64,000 bases of DNA. It comes from a bacterium (lineage in GTDB: Bacteria > Patescibacteria > ABY1 > JAGPKW01). The notes under the pieces are model-generated. The model searched no databases. It worked only from the letters and a program-made list of their open reading frames with translations, and was not told the origin of the DNA. The DNA lies in contig JAJXYN010000009.1 in the NCBI GenBank assembly GCA_021780535.1, positions 186,001 through 250,000 of the forward strand. Direction: 5' to 3'. Both the position numbers and the translations under genes were made by a program. Below are positions 1 to 8,150 of this stretch, in pieces (positions within the stretch are counted from its first letter, which is position 1; every line of letters begins with the position of its first letter).

Positions 1-607
1 TTGACTTCACTTCTTTTATTTCTGATTTTTTTTGAGTATCATCATATCCTGCAAGTTCAATATTAGTGGCTATACAATCACCATTTATATTTAAAACATC
101 ATGAGCAGAAAATGGGAAATTACTTCTTTCAAGACCTAAAACTGGGGGCATTATTTTCAGAAGATCAGTTATAGCCATTTTCACCTTACTATCTTTAAGT
201 AAATTTATAAGATACTTTACTATAAAAATATTAAAAAATTCTCTCATACTTTCCATGCCACACATTGATACATCTATACAATCATTAGAATTTATTGATT
301 TTAATTCAACGAATATTGATTCGATTGGTTTTCTATCTTTAAAATATTGATAAAACATTAAAGTACCATGTGTTTCATCAGACTTTTGGATAAAACCATA
401 TTGTTTAACCAATACATTCCGACAAAAAGTAGCAATATCGTCACGTTGCTCTCTATTAATATCAAAGCACAATCTTTTATTCCAAAAAACCTTTAAAATC
501 ATTTCATCTGCACGTTGCTTTTTTACCACTTGAAAAGATTTAAAAGAAACAATGAATAAAAGCAAAGAAGTTATAAAAATAACACCATATAGAATAGTAT
601 TGCTCAT
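1..607 (-). CDS. hypothetical membrane-anchored protein (partial at left edge)
   Basis: Open minus-strand frame that starts at ATG 605-607 and runs off the window edge, so only the first 202 codons are visible. It begins MSNTILYGVIFITSLLLF, one N-terminal membrane helix (residues about 5-22), followed by a soluble region with no domain I recognise. A strong Shine-Dalgarno GGAGG lies about 7 bases before the start, which is unusual here because most genes lack one. It uses some CGN arginine codons, whereas most neighbours use AGA. The structured RNA at 688-1007 lies just upstream on the same strand and ends in its own terminator. Function unknown. Confidence 0.75.
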   Translation of the reverse strand, partial: MSNTILYGVIFITSLLLFIVSFKSFQVVKKQRADEMILKVFWNKRLCFDINREQRDDIATFCRNVLVKQYGFIQKSDETHGTLMFYQYFKDRKPIESIFVELKSINSNDCIDVSMCGMESMREFFNIFIVKYLINLLKDSKVKMAITDLLKIMPPVLGLERSNFPFSAHDVLNINGDCIATNIELAGYDDTQKKSEIKEVKS

Positions 608-687
608 TTTATTCCTCCATCAAGATTTGTTACTTATTCTTTAACATTTTTTTACAAAAATAACAAGATTATAAGAGTTATTTTAAA

Positions 688-1007
688 TTAAAAAATGAAC
701 GCATACCAAAAGGCATACGTTCTGTAGTGGATTAATCCCCACCATGGATTTGCGATTTTTATGGTGTCGCCTCACCATTTTTAGAGTGCTAACAAAATTG
801 TCTAACACTCAAACCTCCTCAGGAACCCTAAGGGGGTGCATTTAGCTGGGCTCTGCTTCCCTGCTTTGGTATATGGCTCTCCGTATTTAGAAAACACAAT
901 GTTTTCAAAGTTTACGGGGACAACTTTAATACCTTTATTAACGCTCCCGGGTTTTGGAGCAACCAGGTGGAGAATTCCTGGGTTATCTCCCAATATTTTC
1001 ATAAACT
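688..1007 (-). ncRNA. structured non-coding RNA, family not recognised
   Basis: About 320 nt on the minus strand with its own sigma-70 promoter (1014-1042) and its own intrinsic terminator (697-722). The interval is much more GC-rich than its surroundings and full of hairpins. Read on the minus strand, these include CCAGG/CCTGG, GCTCC/GGGAGC, CCGTA/TACGG with an inner GAAAACA/TGTTTTC, CCTTAGG/CCTGAGG with a three-base loop, a long GAGTG...CACTC stem and ATGGTG/CACCAT. It has no RNase P signature, no tmRNA signature and no full SRP domain IV; a short GGAAGCAG string is not enough for SRP. The length suits a housekeeping RNA such as 6S, or a long leader for the gene at 607. A 66-codon minus-strand frame inside it is probably not translated. 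Confidence 0.65.
697..722 (-). terminator. intrinsic terminator of the structured RNA
   Basis: An 11-bp stem (697-707 with 712-722, including two G-U pairs in the RNA) with a four-base loop. On the minus strand it is followed by ATTTTTTAATTT (684-696), a classic U-tract. Confidence 0.85.
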
Positions 1008-1013
1008 TTTGTT

Positions 1014-1042
1014 ATTATACCATATTTTAGTATTTGGGTCAA
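1014..1042 (-). promoter_or_regulatory. sigma-70 promoter of the structured RNA
   Basis: On the minus strand, TTGACC (1037-1042) is followed by a 17-base spacer and a perfect TATAAT (1014-1019). Transcription should begin near 1007. Confidence 0.85.
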
Positions 1043-1106
1043 AAAAGTTGTATAACTTAAAAAATGCTAACTTCCAATAAATTTTAATAAACAATCAATT
1101 AATGTT

Positions 1107-1808
1107 TTATTTTTTTATTAGCAATTGAAATATTTTGTCTTTTATTTTTATAAATTTATTATTATTTATATTATAAAAATTTGGGACAAAATTTCTTAAA
1201 ATTCTTTTATATTTTTTTAAGCTACTTACTATTTTATTTATATCTAATATATTTATTTTTTCTACTAATCTATTAAATATAAATATAGACCTTGCTACTG
1301 TTATAAAATCTAAAATGATTAAAAATAGAAAAAATATGAAAAAATATTTATAATTTGTCGTTGATAAATATGAAGCAATTTTAGTGAATAATGGGTTTAC
1401 TATAATTATTAATAAAAAAGATAAGAATCCCCAATATATTGAAAATTCTAAACAAATATGCCCTTGTATATTAAAATTTTTATCAGAATAATCCCATAAT
1501 CTCATTTTAAATATTTTTTCTATTAATACACCTGTTATTAATTCTATTATTGAAGATACTATTACTGACACTAGAAATACTAAGAAATAAAAAAGTATTC
1601 CATTTATATTTACTAGCTTATCTATAAATGAATTAAGTATAAGAATTATTGATAATGCTGAAAAACCATATATTGGACAATATGGCCCTTTCAAAAATCC
1701 TCTATTTATAATCTTTTTTGATGTTATTGAACAATATGCAACCTCTATCATCCAACCAAGAAAAGAATAAATAAAAAATAAAATTAATATTTTAAGTAAA
1801 TTATCCAT
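1107..1808 (-). CDS. putative ABC-transporter type IV / CmpB-like membrane protein
   Basis: A 233-residue, very hydrophobic protein with about five or six membrane helices. The N-terminal block with FLGWMIEV and the later GFLKGPYCPIYGF, followed by LWDYSDKNFNIQGHICL, match the CmpB family (PF06541, also called ABC_trans_CmpB or putative ABC-transporter type IV) as I know it. The biochemical role of this family is not established. It stands alone on the minus strand, divergent from truB across a 96-bp gap. No Shine-Dalgarno site is visible. The family call is confident and the function is not. Confidence 0.75.
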   Translation of the reverse strand: MDNLLKILILFFIYSFLGWMIEVAYCSITSKKIINRGFLKGPYCPIYGFSALSIILILNSFIDKLVNINGILFYFLVFLVSVIVSSIIELITGVLIEKIFKMRLWDYSDKNFNIQGHICLEFSIYWGFLSFLLIIIVNPLFTKIASYLSTTNYKYFFIFFLFLIILDFITVARSIFIFNRLVEKINILDINKIVSSLKKYKRILRNFVPNFYNINNNKFIKIKDKIFQLLIKK

Positions 1809-1904
1809 TTTTTGTATTATCCTAATATTATAACATAAATATTCAACTTGTTTTATAATTTATTATTTACTATATTATATTTGTTTTAAATTTTAAATTA
1901 TAAA

Positions 1905-2570
1905 ATGTTTGATTTAGAAAATATAATATTAGTTGATAAACCAAAAAATATTACATCTTTTCAAGTTATTAGAATAATGAGAAAAAAACTTGGAATAAAA
2001 AAAATTGGGCACGCTGGAACTCTTGACCCACTTGCTACTGGTCTTATGATTCTTGGCATTGATAAAGGAACTAAGAAATTAGAACAATTTTTAAAATTAG
2101 ATAAAACCTATGTGGCCTCTGTTTTGATTGGTAAAAAAACTTCTACTGGAGATTTATATCATAATACTGAAATTATAGAAGAAAAAAAATTGATAGAAAA
2201 TGATATATTTTTTATTGAAAAAAATATAAATAATATTTTAAATAATTTGATTGGCAAGATTAATTTGAAAGTTCCAATATTTTCCGCTATTAAAATAAAC
2301 GGCAAAAGACTTTATGACCATGCTTTTAAGGGTAATAAAATAGAAACGCCAACAAGAGAAATGAATATTTTCTATATAAAATTATTAGATCAATATTCTG
2401 AAAATAATAATTATATATTAAACTTAGAAATAAAAGTTTCTTCTGGTACATATATTAGATCTATTGCAGAAGAAATTGGGAACAGATTAAACCTTCCCGC
2501 TACTATTAAAGAATTGAGAAGGATTAGTATAGATGAAATCAATGTTAATGATGCAATTAAGTTAATATAA
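1905..2570 (+). CDS. truB: tRNA pseudouridine(55) synthase TruB
   Basis: Converts uridine 55 in the T-loop of tRNAs to pseudouridine. The catalytic motif GHAGTLDPLATG is intact, with the catalytic aspartate at residue 41. The N-terminal VDKPKNITSFQV and the later SGTYIRSIAEEIG motif are also typical. At 221 residues it is much shorter than E. coli TruB (about 314) and seems to lack the C-terminal PUA-type domain, as in several reduced genomes. The start ATG is preceded only by A/T with no ribosome-binding site. Its 3' end overlaps the convergent zwf gene by nine bases and there is no obvious terminator between them. Confidence 0.95.
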   Translation: MFDLENIILVDKPKNITSFQVIRIMRKKLGIKKIGHAGTLDPLATGLMILGIDKGTKKLEQFLKLDKTYVASVLIGKKTSTGDLYHNTEIIEEKKLIENDIFFIEKNINNILNNLIGKINLKVPIFSAIKINGKRLYDHAFKGNKIETPTREMNIFYIKLLDQYSENNNYILNLEIKVSSGTYIRSIAEEIGNRLNLPATIKELRRISIDEINVNDAIKLI

Positions 2571-3797
2571 TTTTAATTTTGAATTTTTTGTGTTGTATTT
2601 TATTTCTTCTATTATTTTCCAAGACTCTTTAATAAAACTGTAATCAACAAATATTTTTTTATTTCCAATTAGAGAATCATATATTATTTTTTTATAATCA
2701 TCTATTAAAACTTTTTCTTTTAATTTTTTATAATCAAAATTTTTAAATTCTTTTTTTTCTGAATTTATTTTTATATCATTATTTAAAATATCTAAAATAA
2801 TTTTAGATTTATCCTTTAAATTTATAACAACTTCTGTAACTTTATCTGGCATGTTTTTAGCATACCTTAAATCAACTTCAACTCCATTAAAATTTTTATT
2901 TTTTATATTTAATATCATATCAAAACCTGTTTCTATATCTTCTCCGTCATCCCCACATTCTTCTTTATAATCTTTATATTGTTTTAATATTATTTTTTTT
3001 ATTTCTAAATTTTTTAAAACTAAATCTTTTTCTTTATTAATATTTTTTTTGTTTATATCTAAAAATAATAAAGATATTAATTGTAAAATATGATTTTGGA
3101 AAAAATCTTTTATAGCACCTGTTCTGTTATAAAAATCACAACGCCCCTCTACACTTACTTTTTCAAATATATTTATATTTATTTTTTCTATATTTTTATT
3201 ATCAAAAATATTTTTTATATAATTTATTTTTCTGAATTTTAAAATATTTATTAAAACTTCTTTTGCTAAATAATGATCAATTATATGAATTTGTTTTTCT
3301 TCAAAATATTTTTTTAAAAACATATCCAACTCTACACTAGATTTTAAATCTTCACCAAATGGTTTTTCTATTAATACTTTTGATTTTTTATTTATTAATT
3401 TTTCTTTATGTATTGTTAAAACTGTTTTCTTAAAAGCGTTTGCTGGAAGTGATAAATAAAATAATCTTGAATTTAAATTAAATTTTTTTTCATTTAAAGT
3501 TATAACTGGACGTACATTGTTACAATCTTCGCAATCAAAATCTGCTTTTATATAAAATATATTTTTATAAAACTCTTTTATATTTTTTGAATTTTTATTT
3601 ATTGATTCTAAAAATATTGGTTCAATTAATTTTATATAATCTTCTATATTTATATTTTGTCTTCCTATGCAAAATATTTTTGAATTTTCTATTATTTTAT
3701 TTTCAAACAAATAAAATAATGATGGCAAAATTTTTCTTTTTACTAAATCACCAGTTGAACCAAATATTATGATTGATTTATTTTTTATTATTTTCAT
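2562..3797 (-). CDS. zwf: glucose-6-phosphate 1-dehydrogenase
   Basis: Oxidises glucose-6-phosphate to 6-phosphogluconolactone with NAD(P)+, the first oxidative pentose-phosphate step. The Rossmann motif IIIFGSTGDLVKRK and the substrate-binding motif IDHYLAKE are visible. I chose the start MKIIKNKSIIIFGSTGDL (3797) because family members place GxxGDL close to the N-terminus; the frame stays open to an ATG at 3848, which would add 17 residues. At about 411 residues it is shorter than the usual 480-500. It is convergent with truB, with a nine-base overlap. Possession of zwf suggests an oxidative pentose-phosphate branch. Confidence 0.9.
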   Translation of the reverse strand: MKIIKNKSIIIFGSTGDLVKRKILPSLFYLFENKIIENSKIFCIGRQNINIEDYIKLIEPIFLESINKNSKNIKEFYKNIFYIKADFDCEDCNNVRPVITLNEKKFNLNSRLFYLSLPANAFKKTVLTIHKEKLINKKSKVLIEKPFGEDLKSSVELDMFLKKYFEEKQIHIIDHYLAKEVLINILKFRKINYIKNIFDNKNIEKININIFEKVSVEGRCDFYNRTGAIKDFFQNHILQLISLLFLDINKKNINKEKDLVLKNLEIKKIILKQYKDYKEECGDDGEDIETGFDMILNIKNKNFNGVEVDLRYAKNMPDKVTEVVINLKDKSKIILDILNNDIKINSEKKEFKNFDYKKLKEKVLIDDYKKIIYDSLIGNKKIFVDYSFIKESWKIIEEIKYNTKNSKLKLY

Positions 3798-3976
3798 TGT
3801 TTTATTTTTATATTCTGAATTTTTATTTATTATACTACTATATGTCATAAACGATAATACGAAAAAATAAACAATTATATATAAAATAATTATTTAATAT
3901 TTTATAATGAAATTATGCAAAATAATATATTTAATATAAGCCATTTTTATTTGTTTGTATTTTTAGGCATAAACTA

Positions 3977-4005
3977 TTGATTTTTTATATTTTTAGTATT
4001 ATAAT
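3977..4005 (+). promoter_or_regulatory. sigma-70 promoter of tRNA-Asn
   Basis: TTGATT (3977-3982), a 17-base spacer and a perfect TATAAT (4000-4005), placed so that transcription would start about 25 bases before the mature tRNA. Confidence 0.75.
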
Positions 4006-4037
4006 ATCTACTATTAAATTTGAATAATTTAATACAA

Positions 4038-4113
4038 TCCGGGATAGCTCAGTTGGTAGAGCAGTTGACTGTTAATCAATTGGTCGTGGGTTCGAGTCCC
4101 GCTCCCGGAGCCA
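4038..4113 (+). tRNA. tRNA-Asn (anticodon GTT)
   Basis: Cloverleaf with acceptor stem TCCGGGA/TCCCGGA, D-arm AGCTCAGTTGGTAGAGC, anticodon loop CTGTTAA giving GTT, T-loop TTCGAGT and an encoded CCA end (4111-4113). It stands at the left border of the accessory island. The hairpin in the following direct repeat (4151 onward) probably serves as its terminator. Confidence 0.97.
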
Positions 4114-4150
4114 ACTAGTGCACCCTATGCGAGTGGGTTGATTTCTCGCT

Positions 4151-4315
4151 AAAAACTAAAAAAGTGATGATTTTGTATAATATCATCACTTTTTTGTTTA
4201 TATGCGTATTTGCTTGTTTTTATTGGTACTAGACTCCGTTCTGTTGTTAGTAACTTATTTCTATTATTTTTTAATGTAAGCTATTATATATAAACCAATG
4301 CGACAAAGGTTTCTC
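4151..4315 (+). repeat. direct repeat A, copy 1
   Basis: A 165-bp block matching 24412-24576 at equal length, with about 18 mismatches counted by eye (roughly 89 % identity). It starts with AAAAACTAAAAAAG and contains the hairpin GTGATGA/TCATCAC followed by a T-run, then a conserved stretch ending near AATGCGACA. Copy 1 begins 37 bases after the tRNA-Asn CCA end. The first part works as an intrinsic terminator; the rest does not look coding. The remaining bases up to the gene at 4484 hold nothing I recognise. Confidence 0.9.
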
Positions 4316-4483
4316 TTGATAGATATACACAGTTATTTTTTTATTTTATATTAAACAATAACTTAAAAAATTAATTAAAAATTAGTAACTTTATTAATAA
4401 ATTATTAATTATGAAAAAAGTTGAATGTATAGTAAAATATACTTATTACATTGGAGTCTTGAGCAATAATACACTAAAGCTAT

Positions 4484-5350
4484 ATGGAAAAAGAAACAAA
4501 ATTAGAAAAAATATTACCATTTAGATGGGCTGGCGGTAAATATTATGCTTTAAATAAGCTAAAACAATTCTGGGAAAATTTTGAACATGATGAATATCGT
4601 GAACCGTTTTTTGGTGGTGGTGCTGTATTTTGGGCAAAACCAAAAGTTAAATTTAATTGGATAAATGATATAGATAATGGTTTAATAGATACCTTGGAAT
4701 TTATACAAGATGATGAAAAAAGAATTGAACTTATAAAACTATTTGAAAATGAACAAGAAGCCACAAAAGAGAAATATTTAAAAATAAAAGCACTTAATCC
4801 AAAAACAAAACTGGAATCGGTTTATAAATATTATTACTTAAATAGAACTTCTTTTAGTGGTAAAATGAAAAATCCTTCATGGGGTTATAGGCCGAAAAGA
4901 AGTTTGCCTCCTATTAGATGGAAAGAAAGAATAATACCTTGTGGTGAAAAATTAAAAGATGTAAAAATAACAAATTTAGATTTTGAAAAAGTAATATTAT
5001 CTAAGGCTATTGGTAAAAAGGTTCTTATGTTTTTAGATCCGCCATATTATAATGCTAAACAAGAAAGCCATTATACATTTTCCTTTAAAAAAGAAGATCA
5101 TGAAAGATTAGCATTGGCTTGCAAAAAAACAAAACATAGTTTTTTCTTAACATACGATGATTGTGAAGAAATTAGGAAGTTGTATTCTTGGGCAAATATA
5201 TTAAGTTTAGAATTTTATTATAGACTTGATAACTCTAAAGATAATAATAACAAAAGAAAAGTTGGTTCAGAAATTATTATTACAAATTATAAATTAGAAA
5301 ATATAGATAAAGAAATTCTTAAACATGCAACAATTAAAATTGATAAATGA
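4484..5350 (+). CDS. D12-class DNA adenine methyltransferase (first of a pair)
   Basis: N6-adenine methyltransferase of the Dam/D12 family (PF02086). It has the SAM-binding motif FRWAGGK at residues 13-19, EPFFGGGAVFW, NDID, and the catalytic motif LDPPYY near residue 187. Length 288 is normal for a single D12 domain. The next gene is a second D12 methylase whose start overlaps this 3' end by 26 bases, and a putative endonuclease lies beyond it on the other strand. This arrangement resembles a split version of the fused two-domain methylases of FokI-like systems, where each domain modifies one strand of an asymmetric site. No Shine-Dalgarno site is visible. Confidence 0.9.
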   Translation: MEKETKLEKILPFRWAGGKYYALNKLKQFWENFEHDEYREPFFGGGAVFWAKPKVKFNWINDIDNGLIDTLEFIQDDEKRIELIKLFENEQEATKEKYLKIKALNPKTKLESVYKYYYLNRTSFSGKMKNPSWGYRPKRSLPPIRWKERIIPCGEKLKDVKITNLDFEKVILSKAIGKKVLMFLDPPYYNAKQESHYTFSFKKEDHERLALACKKTKHSFFLTYDDCEEIRKLYSWANILSLEFYYRLDNSKDNNNKRKVGSEIIITNYKLENIDKEILKHATIKIDK

Positions 5351-6215
5351 TATAGTAGATAAATCTTATGCAAGTATCCAAAAATTGGATATTTCTAAAA
5401 TAAAAAAATGTAAGACAGATAAAACTCGTCCATTTTTAAGATATCCTGGAAGTAAATATAATGCTTCTAAATATATAATGCCATTTTGGGATAGTATAGA
5501 ATTTAACGAATATCGTGAACCTTTTTTAGGAAGCGGGGCGATTTTTTTTAAAATGCCTAAAGTTGAATATTCTTGGTTAAATGATATAGATGATGATTTG
5601 ATAAATTGTTTTTCTATAATTGCAAATGAAAAAACTAGACTAGATCTAATAAAAAAAATTGAAAATTTAAAACCATCAAAAGAGTTATTTGATGATATAA
5701 AAAATACAAAACCAATAAACTCTATTGATAAAGCTTATAGATATTTTTTAATAAACAGAATGGCTTATGGTGGAATTATGAATAAGCCAAATTGGGGGTT
5801 TCATCCAACTAAAAGCGTACAACCTGACAAATGGGGAGATAGAATAATGCAGGCTGGAATAAAACTTGAAGATAATGTAAAAATAACTAAAAAATCATAT
5901 TTAGATGTGATAAATGCTGAATCAAATAATAAAGTTTGGCTATTTGTAGATCCACCATATTTTAAAGCTGATCAAAAAAGAGCTTATGCTCATTCTTTTA
6001 ATTATAAAGACCACATAGAGCTACTAAATTCACTAAAAAAGACAAAACATTATTTTTGTTTGACTTATGATAATTGTGAAGAAATAAAAGAGCTTTATTC
6101 TTGGGCAAATATTTATGAAATAGAATGGATGTATCATACAGCTAATTCAAAAGTTGCTTCTAGAAAAATGGGTAAAGAATTAATTATATCTAATTATAAA
6201 ATTCATCAGGTATAA
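5325..6215 (+). CDS. D12-class DNA adenine methyltransferase (second of a pair)
   Basis: A 296-residue D12 methylase with an N-terminal extension of about 35 residues before the SAM motif FLRYPGSK, then EPFLGSGAIFF, NDIDDDL and VDPPYF. It is clearly related to the preceding gene (shared patterns include YREPF, SWANI and the spacing of all motifs) but diverged, so the pair is old or was acquired as a unit. Its start lies 26 bases inside the upstream gene, suggesting translational coupling. Its 3' end overlaps the convergent endonuclease gene by 26 bases. It probably protects the second strand or half of the recognition site; the target sequence cannot be read from the DNA. Confidence 0.88.
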   Translation: MQQLKLINDIVDKSYASIQKLDISKIKKCKTDKTRPFLRYPGSKYNASKYIMPFWDSIEFNEYREPFLGSGAIFFKMPKVEYSWLNDIDDDLINCFSIIANEKTRLDLIKKIENLKPSKELFDDIKNTKPINSIDKAYRYFLINRMAYGGIMNKPNWGFHPTKSVQPDKWGDRIMQAGIKLEDNVKITKKSYLDVINAESNNKVWLFVDPPYFKADQKRAYAHSFNYKDHIELLNSLKKTKHYFCLTYDNCEEIKELYSWANIYEIEWMYHTANSKVASRKMGKELIISNYKIHQV

Positions 6216-7440
6216 AATCTAACTTGTATGGGCCAGCCTCTCTAAACACAGAGTCTTCTGCAATAATATTAAATCCATTAGATTTCCCATAAGAGTCTAT
6301 ATCTGGAATAAACTCTATTTCTTTTTTATTATTTAAATTTAATTTTAATTTTATATTTGGGTATAAAACATCTGAATACTCTTTTTTATTCCAATCTAAT
6401 TCTTTAAAAAAATCACCTTTATTTATTTTATAATGCATTGGTAAATCTTTTACTGGTAATAGTATAAAATGCAATTTATTGTCTAGTATAACTCTAGGTA
6501 ATTGATGATTTGATATTATTACAGAAACATAATCAAGTTCATTTCTTTTGTAACCACGATTAGGAAATCTTCCATGTGTACCCATTATCTCAACACCAAT
6601 TTTATTATTATCAATATCACACATATTTTTTGATGTGCCTTTTGTTTGTATTTTTATTTTATAACCATTTTTATTTTCTATTGCTACATCATATTTTGGA
6701 TAAGGCCCCTCTGGTTGTATTACTTTTAAATCCTGTTTTCTCAAATATTCTTCAAACCAAAATTCTTTTAGATTTCCTTTTAAACCCATTACAGCTGCTC
6801 TAAAATATTCTGGTTTACACAACATTTCTATTATTTCATAATCCTCCAAATATGTTTCTTTGCTTAAAAATGGCAACAAGCTATTTTTTGGAGCTATTCT
6901 ATCATCTATTATTTTACCATCTATACTGTCTAGTCCTATGACTCCCCAATTATTCAACCTCTTATTTTCCCATTCTATTTTAGCCGGATCCGCAAGATAT
7001 CCATCCCACGAATTATGTTTTGGTATTTCATTATGAGGTATTATAAAAATTCCAGATTCTGGATGTTGCAAAACCAAAAAATCAAATGTTTTTTCAGATG
7101 AGTTATATAGGTTGTGTGGACGCTTTTCTAATCCATGAGTCTTATGCAAGGCTACTCCTACAAATTTATCTTTAGTTGTTGAGTTTTTAACAGGAGTTTT
7201 TAGTTGTAATTTTAAATTATTTACATATACATCTACATCACTATCTCCCTCACCATCTTGTATGTTAATGTTATTAATATTTTTTCTTAATATTTTTTTA
7301 AAATATTCTTCAAAAGCTATGCCCTTTATTGGCCTTAGTATGTTTGCATCTTTTTGAACTATATTATCTATCATACTCCAATCTATATCATTAAGCTCTA
7401 TTATTTTTTCAAATCTTAATTTTAGTTCTTCAGTTATCAT
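6190..7440 (-). CDS. putative restriction endonuclease with two PD-(D/Q)XK-like domains
   Basis: A 416-residue protein, convergent with the paired methylases. The sequence contains two nuclease-like blocks. The first has FEEYF at 43-47, DVDV at 68-71 and LQLK ending at K81. The second, near residues 225-270, has FEEYL, a KYDVAIENKNG strand and IQTKG. Each fits the alpha-helix Glu, then D-x(n)-(Q)xK layout of PD-(D/E)XK nucleases with Gln in place of the usual acidic residue. This is inferred from motif spacing, not from a family I can name. Its position next to two methylases makes a restriction role likely. Convergent orientation would allow its expression to be controlled apart from the methylases. 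Confidence 0.6.
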   Translation of the reverse strand: MITEELKLRFEKIIELNDIDWSMIDNIVQKDANILRPIKGIAFEEYFKKILRKNINNINIQDGEGDSDVDVYVNNLKLQLKTPVKNSTTKDKFVGVALHKTHGLEKRPHNLYNSSEKTFDFLVLQHPESGIFIIPHNEIPKHNSWDGYLADPAKIEWENKRLNNWGVIGLDSIDGKIIDDRIAPKNSLLPFLSKETYLEDYEIIEMLCKPEYFRAAVMGLKGNLKEFWFEEYLRKQDLKVIQPEGPYPKYDVAIENKNGYKIKIQTKGTSKNMCDIDNNKIGVEIMGTHGRFPNRGYKRNELDYVSVIISNHQLPRVILDNKLHFILLPVKDLPMHYKINKGDFFKELDWNKKEYSDVLYPNIKLKLNLNNKKEIEFIPDIDSYGKSNGFNIIAEDSVFREAGPYKLDFIPDEFYN

Positions 7441-7517
7441 AATTAGTTAAAATTATAAATTATTCTATATTTATAATATTTATGTTAGCATAAAGATAAT
7501 AATATACAATAAAAATT

Positions 7518-8150
7518 ATGAAAAATGGAACAATAATGATAGGTGGATCAGACTCTAACGATAATTTTAGAAAAGTATTTGATTTAAAAATCACAAATGG
7601 TTTTCCTATAATATCAACTACTGATAAAGATTTATCAATAGAATGTAATAATAAAATAATAAATCATACCAATATAAATCACATATCTATCCCGGCAGAT
7701 TTAAATATTCATCTTACTGGAAAACAAAATGAACATTATTTTTTTATCGAAAGAATTACAAATAACGGATTATTAAATAGTGATTCATATAATATTTTTA
7801 GTTTATTTAGTATGCCAATAGAAAATTATGATTTTCCAGTTGGGACATGGAATCAGGCTGAAATATTTGGAATTAAAAAAGACGGCCTATTTAATAATAA
7901 AACCGGTATGTTTGTTGAGTTTTTTGTTTTTAAAAATAGTTTTGATTTAAATACCTTGAATGCTTTATATCCATTTAAAGATAGCTCCATGAGAGAGCCT
8001 TATATTCTTGGGCCATATAATTTTAGTGAAATTATAAGAAAGGATAGAAAAAATATAAAACCAGATTTTAAATTTGTAACAAGAGTTGGTTTTTACGAAA
8101 ACACAGACAATGAATCAAAAATTATAATTCCTTTTGATATAAGAGGTTAA
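7518..8150 (+). CDS. hypothetical protein
   Basis: A 210-residue soluble protein, MKNGTIMIGGSDSNDNFRKV at the start, with mixed beta-rich sequence, no membrane segment and no motif I recognise. It sits between the restriction gene and the serine recombinase, and its stop codon overlaps that of the convergent recombinase by four bases. The same junction recurs at 25913/25914, where a different cargo gene abuts a recombinase relic, so this gene is probably cargo of the recombinase element. No ribosome-binding site is visible. Confidence 0.65.
   Translation: MKNGTIMIGGSDSNDNFRKVFDLKITNGFPIISTTDKDLSIECNNKIINHTNINHISIPADLNIHLTGKQNEHYFFIERITNNGLLNSDSYNIFSLFSMPIENYDFPVGTWNQAEIFGIKKDGLFNNKTGMFVEFFVFKNSFDLNTLNALYPFKDSSMREPYILGPYNFSEIIRKDRKNIKPDFKFVTRVGFYENTDNESKIIIPFDIRG

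Noticed and set aside
802..1030. Overlapping short frames on both strands (66 and 64 codons) in the 0.7-1.0 kb region.
   Set aside because: They lie inside a hairpin-rich segment with its own promoter and terminator, have no ribosome-binding site and give low-complexity products. RNA is the better explanation.
4038..4113. tRNA-Asn 3' end as attachment site of the tyrosine integrase.
   Set aside because: No duplicate of the tRNA 3' end was seen to the right in the window, so integration there by that enzyme is unsupported. The right att site could still be missed by eye.
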